From positions 124,001 to 188,000 of the forward strand of contig NZ_VCNP01000025.1 of the NCBI RefSeq assembly GCF_006782915.1: a stretch of 64,000 nt of DNA, written 5' to 3'. Shown here piece by piece: positions 60,283 to 64,000 of this stretch; position 1 is the first letter of the stretch, and each line of letters opens with the position of its first letter. Made by a program: the position numbers and the translations under genes. The stretch is from Streptomyces calvus. Its GTDB lineage: Bacteria; Actinomycetota; Actinomycetes; Streptomycetales; Streptomycetaceae. A model generated the notes under the pieces. It was given only the letters and a program-made list of their open reading frames with translations. It had not been told where the DNA came from and made no database searches.

Positions 60283-63200
60283 CTATCGGCCCGCGCGGGT
60301 GTCCTCGGAGTGCGGTATCTCACCGGGCGGCTCCTCCAGCAGCCGCTCCAGCTCGGCCCGGCCGGGCAGCGCGTCGGGGCGGACGACCTCGCCGGTGCGG
60401 ACGTACAGGAACGCGGCCGTGACGGACTCCAGGGGGACGCCCTGCTGCTCGGCCCAGGCAAGCCGGTAGACGGCGAGCTGGAGCGGGTCGCCGGTGCGGC
60501 CGCGGCCGGTCTTCCAGTCGACGATCTCGTACGTCGTGCCGTCGCCGTCACCTTCCTTGTAGACGGCGTCGATGCGGCCGCGCACGACGCGACCGGCGAT
60601 CGACAGCTGGAAGGGCGCTTCCACGCGGTGGGGTGTCCTGCGGGCGTACTCGGTGCGTTCGAACGCCTCCTTGAGGGCCTCCAGGTCGCGCTCGTCGGTG
60701 ATCTCGGCGTCGCTGCCGGGCAGCTCGTCCGGCTCCAGCATGGGCAGCGTCAGCTCCTCGAAGCGCGCCTCGACCCAGGCGTGGAAGCGGGTGCCGCGGC
60801 GTGCGGCGGGCTGCGGCGGGCGGGGCATGGGACGGGCCAGCTCGCGGGCGAAGCCGTCCGGGTCCGCGGCCAGCCGGAGCAGCTGGGACGCGGTCAGCGA
60901 GGCGGGCAGGTGGACCTCGGTGACGCTCTCGCGCGTGCGCAGCAGCTCCCCGGAGAGCGCTTCGAGGTCGCGGTCCCACGACGCGACGGTGCGGGCCTCC
61001 TCCGGGGTGAGCCGGGGTCGGCCGGGACCCGGCTGCGGCCGGATCTGATCGGCCGCGCGAGAGCGCGCGGCGGGTTCGGGTGCCGTCGCCTGGTGCGGGA
61101 CGGCGGGGCGACCGGTGGTCCGGGACGTCCGAAGGTCCTGGTCGCCCTGGGGGTCGCCTGCGGTCCGGGAGTCCCGGACGTCCTGGCCGCCCGGGAGGTC
61201 GCCTGCGTCGCCCGGGTCGGCGTCCGGGCCTACGGCGAAGGCGTCGGCGCCGGTGAAGGCGTCAGCGCTGGTGAAGGCGTCGTCCCCGGCGGAAGCATCG
61301 TCCCCGGCGGGGGCGTCGCCCGTCGCGGAGGCGCCGCCCGTCACGGAAGCGTCGTCCCTCACGGAGGCGCCGCCCGTCACGGTGGCGCCGTCCAGGGTGG
61401 ATGTGCCGCCTGTCACGGAGGTGTCATCCAACGCGGAGGGTTCGTCCTCCGCCTCGGCGTCGTCCGCGAAGAAGTCGTCAGGCGCGAAGGGGTCACCTTC
61501 TCCGCATGGGTCGCCCTCTCGGAACGGGTCGTCCTCTCGGAACGGGTCGTCCTCGCCGAAGGGATCGTCCTGGCCGAAGGGGTCGTCCTCCGGCACGGGG
61601 CCGGGGTCCTCGTCGTCGGGTGGCGGTGGCCAGTCCGGGTCGTCGTACACGTCCGGGTCGTGCACGGGCGGGGCGGGGACGTCCTGCCGGGCGGCGAGGC
61701 GTTCGAGGTGGGCGAGGACGGTCCCGGCGGCCGCACGGCGGCGGGCGAGGGCGTCGTCGTCCAGCGGCAGGGGCCACGCCCGGACGTCGCCGGCCCGGCG
61801 CAGGGCGGGGTTCTCCTCGTCCTCGGCGGGCTCGTCGGCCCACGCCTCGATCTCGCCGTACCCGGCGGCGCAGTGCTCGTAGAGGGCGTGGAGGAACGCG
61901 GAGGGGCCGCGCGGTCTCTTCTGGCTGGGTCCCCACCAGTGGCCGGAGCCGAGCAGCAGGGAGCGGGGGCGGGTGAAGGTGACGTAGCCGAGGCGGAGTT
62001 CCTCGGTGTGCTGGTGCTCCTTCATGGCCTCGTGGAAGGCCTTCAGCCCGCGGGAGTCCCAGGAGGTCACGTCGGGGAGGGTGTCGGCGTCGCCGCGCAG
62101 CGCGTGCGGCAGCACCTTGCCCTGCGCGGTCCACTTCTCGCGGCCCTGGCTGCTGGGGAAGGTGCCGGTGACCAGTCCCGGTACGGCGACGACGTCCCAC
62201 TCCAGGCCCTTGGACTTGTGCGCGGTGAGCACCTTGACGGTGTTCTCGCCGCCGGGCAGGGCGTTGTCGAGGCCCTTCTCGTACTGGGCGGCGGTGCGCA
62301 GGAAGCCGAGGAAGGCGAGCAGGGTGGCCTCGGCGTCGCCGGCGGCGAAGGAGGCGGCGACGTCGAGGAAGTTGGAGAGGGTTTCGCGCCGGCGGGCGGC
62401 CAGGGCGTGCGGGGACGCGGAGAGTTCGACCTCCAGTCCGGTGACGGCGAGGACGCGGTGCAGCACGTCCATCAGGGGGTCGGCCAGGGAGCGGCGCAGG
62501 TCGCGCAGTTCGGCGGCGAGGCGGGCGAAGCGCACGCGCGCGTCGGCCGAGAACGGCAGGCCGTCGTCGTCGCCCCGGCCGTCCAGCGGAGTCTCCAGGA
62601 AGGTGTCGAGGGCGTCCGCGAGCGAGATCACCTCGGCGGGGTCGACGCCCTCGACGGCCTCGGCGAGGCGGCGGTCCGGGTCGTCGTCGCCGTCCACGCG
62701 CGCGTGGACGGCGACGAGCCGTCGGGCGCGTCGGCCCAGCAGGGCGAGGTCGCGGGGGCCGATGCGCCAGCGCGGGCCGGTCAGCAGGCGTACGAGGGAG
62801 GCGTTGGCGCCGGGGTCCTGGAGGACCTCGCAGACGGCGACGAGGTCGGCGACCTCCGGCAGGTGCAGCAGGCCGGACAGGCCCACCACCTCCACGGGCA
62901 CGTCCCGGGCGACCAGGGCACCCTGGATCTCCGCGAAGTCCGCGGCCGTACGGCACAGGACGGCGATCTCGCCGGGAGCCTTTCCGGTGCGGACGAGGTG
63001 CGCGATGGAGTCGGCGATCCAGTCGATCTCCTCGGCGTGGGTGGGCAGCAGGGCGCAGCGGACCGTGCCGTCGCGTTCGGCGCCCGGGGCGGGGCGGAGG
63101 GCTTCCACTCCTTCGTGGAGGGCGCGCAGCGGTTCGGCGAGGCGGTTGGCGAGGTCCAGCAGGCGGCCGCCGCTGCGGCGGTTCTCGCTGAGCGACTGGC

Positions 63201-64000
63201 GGGTGGCGGGGCGGCCGTCGGCGTGGGCGAAGTGCTCGGGGAAGTCGTCGAGGTTGGCGACGGAGGCGCCGCGCCAGCCGTAGATGGCCTGGCAGGGGTC
63301 GCCGACGGCGGTCACCGGGTGGCCGGTGCCGTGCCCGAACAGCCCGGCGAGGAGGACGCGCTGGGCGACCGAGGTGTCCTGGTACTCGTCGAGGAGGACC
63401 ACGCGGAACTCGTCGCGCAGGATCCGGCCCACCTCGGGCATCGCGGCCAGCTGGGCGGACAGGGCGATCTGGTCGCCGAAGTCGAGCAGGTCGCGTTCGC
63501 GTTTGGCGGCCCGGTAGCGCACGACGAGACCGGCGAGTTCGCGCCGCGCGGCGGCGGCCTCGGGGACCTTGCGCAGATCGGCGTTGGTGAGCTTGGTGTT
63601 CTCCAGGGCGCGCAGCAGCTCGGCGTCGTGGGCGCGCAGGTCCTCGGGGCGTACGAGGTGCTCGGCGAGCTCTCCGTCAAGGGTGAGGAGGTCGCCGACC
63701 AGGTCGGGGAAGGAGCGGGTGAGCGCCGGGTAGGGGCCGGGGGCCTCGCGCAGGACGCGCGCGGCGAGCTGGTAGCGGGTGGCGTCGGCGAGCAGCCGGG
63801 AGGTCGGTTCCAGGCCGATGCGCAGCCCGTGGTCGGTCAGCAGGCGGCCCGCGAAGGCGTGGTACGTCGAGATGACCGGCTCGCCCGGCGGGTTGTCCGG
63901 GTCGATGGCGTCCGGGTCGGTGACACCGGCCTTGACGAGCGCCGCGCGGACGCGTTCGGCGAGTTCGCCCGCGGCCTTGTTGGTAAAGGTGAGGCCGAGT
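60283..64000 (-). CDS. AdnAB-type UvrD-like helicase with PD-(D/E)XK nuclease domain (5' end outside the window)
   Basis: About 1239 codons are visible; the N-terminus with Walker A lies beyond 64000. Motif Ia (LTFTNKAAGELAERV) is at the edge, motif II is LLDEYQDTSVAQRVL, motif III follows (AIYGWRGAS), and later VLTAHKSKGLEWDVV and a degenerate motif VI. A ~200-residue low-complexity linker (about 61090-61690) precedes the C-terminal nuclease, whose active site reads YEIVDWKTGRGR with D and K. This is the architecture of AdnA/AdnB, the actinobacterial end-resection machine. Which subunit cannot be decided from this part. The M20 gene follows 10 bp downstream. Confidence 0.9.
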   Translation of the reverse strand, partial: LGLTFTNKAAGELAERVRAALVKAGVTDPDAIDPDNPPGEPVISTYHAFAGRLLTDHGLRIGLEPTSRLLADATRYQLAARVLREAPGPYPALTRSFPDLVGDLLTLDGELAEHLVRPEDLRAHDAELLRALENTKLTNADLRKVPEAAAARRELAGLVVRYRAAKRERDLLDFGDQIALSAQLAAMPEVGRILRDEFRVVLLDEYQDTSVAQRVLLAGLFGHGTGHPVTAVGDPCQAIYGWRGASVANLDDFPEHFAHADGRPATRQSLSENRRSGGRLLDLANRLAEPLRALHEGVEALRPAPGAERDGTVRCALLPTHAEEIDWIADSIAHLVRTGKAPGEIAVLCRTAADFAEIQGALVARDVPVEVVGLSGLLHLPEVADLVAVCEVLQDPGANASLVRLLTGPRWRIGPRDLALLGRRARRLVAVHARVDGDDDPDRRLAEAVEGVDPAEVISLADALDTFLETPLDGRGDDDGLPFSADARVRFARLAAELRDLRRSLADPLMDVLHRVLAVTGLEVELSASPHALAARRRETLSNFLDVAASFAAGDAEATLLAFLGFLRTAAQYEKGLDNALPGGENTVKVLTAHKSKGLEWDVVAVPGLVTGTFPSSQGREKWTAQGKVLPHALRGDADTLPDVTSWDSRGLKAFHEAMKEHQHTEELRLGYVTFTRPRSLLLGSGHWWGPSQKRPRGPSAFLHALYEHCAAGYGEIEAWADEPAEDEENPALRRAGDVRAWPLPLDDDALARRRAAAGTVLAHLERLAARQDVPAPPVHDPDVYDDPDWPPPPDDEDPGPVPEDDPFGQDDPFGEDDPFREDDPFREGDPCGEGDPFAPDDFFADDAEAEDEPSALDDTSVTGGTSTLDGATVTGGASVRDDASVTGGASATGDAPAGDDASAGDDAFTSADAFTGADAFAVGPDADPGDAGDLPGGQDVRDSRTAGDPQGDQDLRTSRTTGRPAVPHQATAPEPAARSRAADQIRPQPGPGRPRLTPEEARTVASWDRDLEALSGELLRTRESVTEVHLPASLTASQLLRLAADPDGFARELARPMPRPPQPAARRGTRFHAWVEARFEELTLPMLEPDELPGSDAEITDERDLEALKEAFERTEYARRTPHRVEAPFQLSIAGRVVRGRIDAVYKEGDGDGTTYEIVDWKTGRGRTGDPLQLAVYRLAWAEQQGVPLESVTAAFLYVRTGEVVRPDALPGRAELERLLEEPPGEIPHSEDTRAGR

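Overview
The window is a 64-kb piece of a Streptomyces chromosome. The evidence is very high GC with strong third-position bias, GTG starts with GGAGG-type ribosome sites, two WhiB-like genes, SigR/RsrA, DasR with its operators, and an epi-isozizaene synthase/CYP170 pair. Most genes and their order match the Streptomyces coelicolor region from about SCO5244 down to SCO5183. Gene names below rest on recognised protein motifs and this remembered synteny; no database search was run.

Layout. 0.2-4.1 kb: a SigB-type anti-sigma/sigma pair (PrsH-SigH), a small membrane protein, a lipid kinase and WblE. 4.4-5.8 kb: a PdtaS-like soluble sensor kinase. 6.2-8.9 kb: a TetR regulator, nagB and dasR, with three DasR operators. 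9.1-11.6 kb: a DUF3311/sodium-solute symporter pair and a GNAT. 11.6-15.3 kb: NrdR boxes, a cobalamin riboswitch and nrdAB (class Ia ribonucleotide reductase). 15.4-17.9 kb: the two-gene albaflavenone operon. 18.1-22.6 kb: peptide deformylase, a TPR protein and two membrane HD phosphohydrolases. 22.8-30.8 kb: a housekeeping and stress block with rsrA-sigR, a hydrolase, a SRAP protein, an M50-like membrane protein, aroA, rsgA, an SMR pump, a TetR and hisN. 30.9-33.4 kb: a CBS protein, catalase and catR.

33.4-37.1 kb is the mobile and tRNA region. An IS481-family element sits exactly in the catR stop codon. It is followed directly by a 182-bp MITE-like element using the same CTAG target, and then by the displaced catR terminator. 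Two identical initiator tRNA genes flank a Sel1/TPR gene.

37.2-64 kb: a UPF0182 membrane protein, a PPA1309 protein, a PDZ/Lon-like protease, a 54-aa membrane protein, moaE, an SDR epimerase, a zincin, a Nudix protein, a TerD/AIM24 trio, a YgjP-type metalloprotease, a ThiF/TOMM-like protein, an ABC1 kinase, small zinc and basic proteins, wblC with a long regulatory leader, uvrD2, a mycoredoxin, nudC, an M20 peptidase and the C-terminal part of an AdnAB-type helicase-nuclease that runs off the right edge.

How the genes fit together. Three regulatory circuits can be read directly: DasR sites around nagB/dasR (aminosugar control), a SigR-type promoter in front of sigR-rsrA (thiol stress autoregulation), and a WblC-type promoter plus leader ORF plus attenuator in front of wblC (antibiotic-stress induction). 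Much of the block parallels the Mycobacterium tuberculosis segments around Rv3193c-Rv3202c and Rv3219-Rv3228, so most of it is ancient actinobacterial core. The local novelties are the CTAG-targeted nest of two elements, the apparent absence of dasABCD and nrdS from their usual places, the TerD-AIM24 cluster, and several short tandem repeats.
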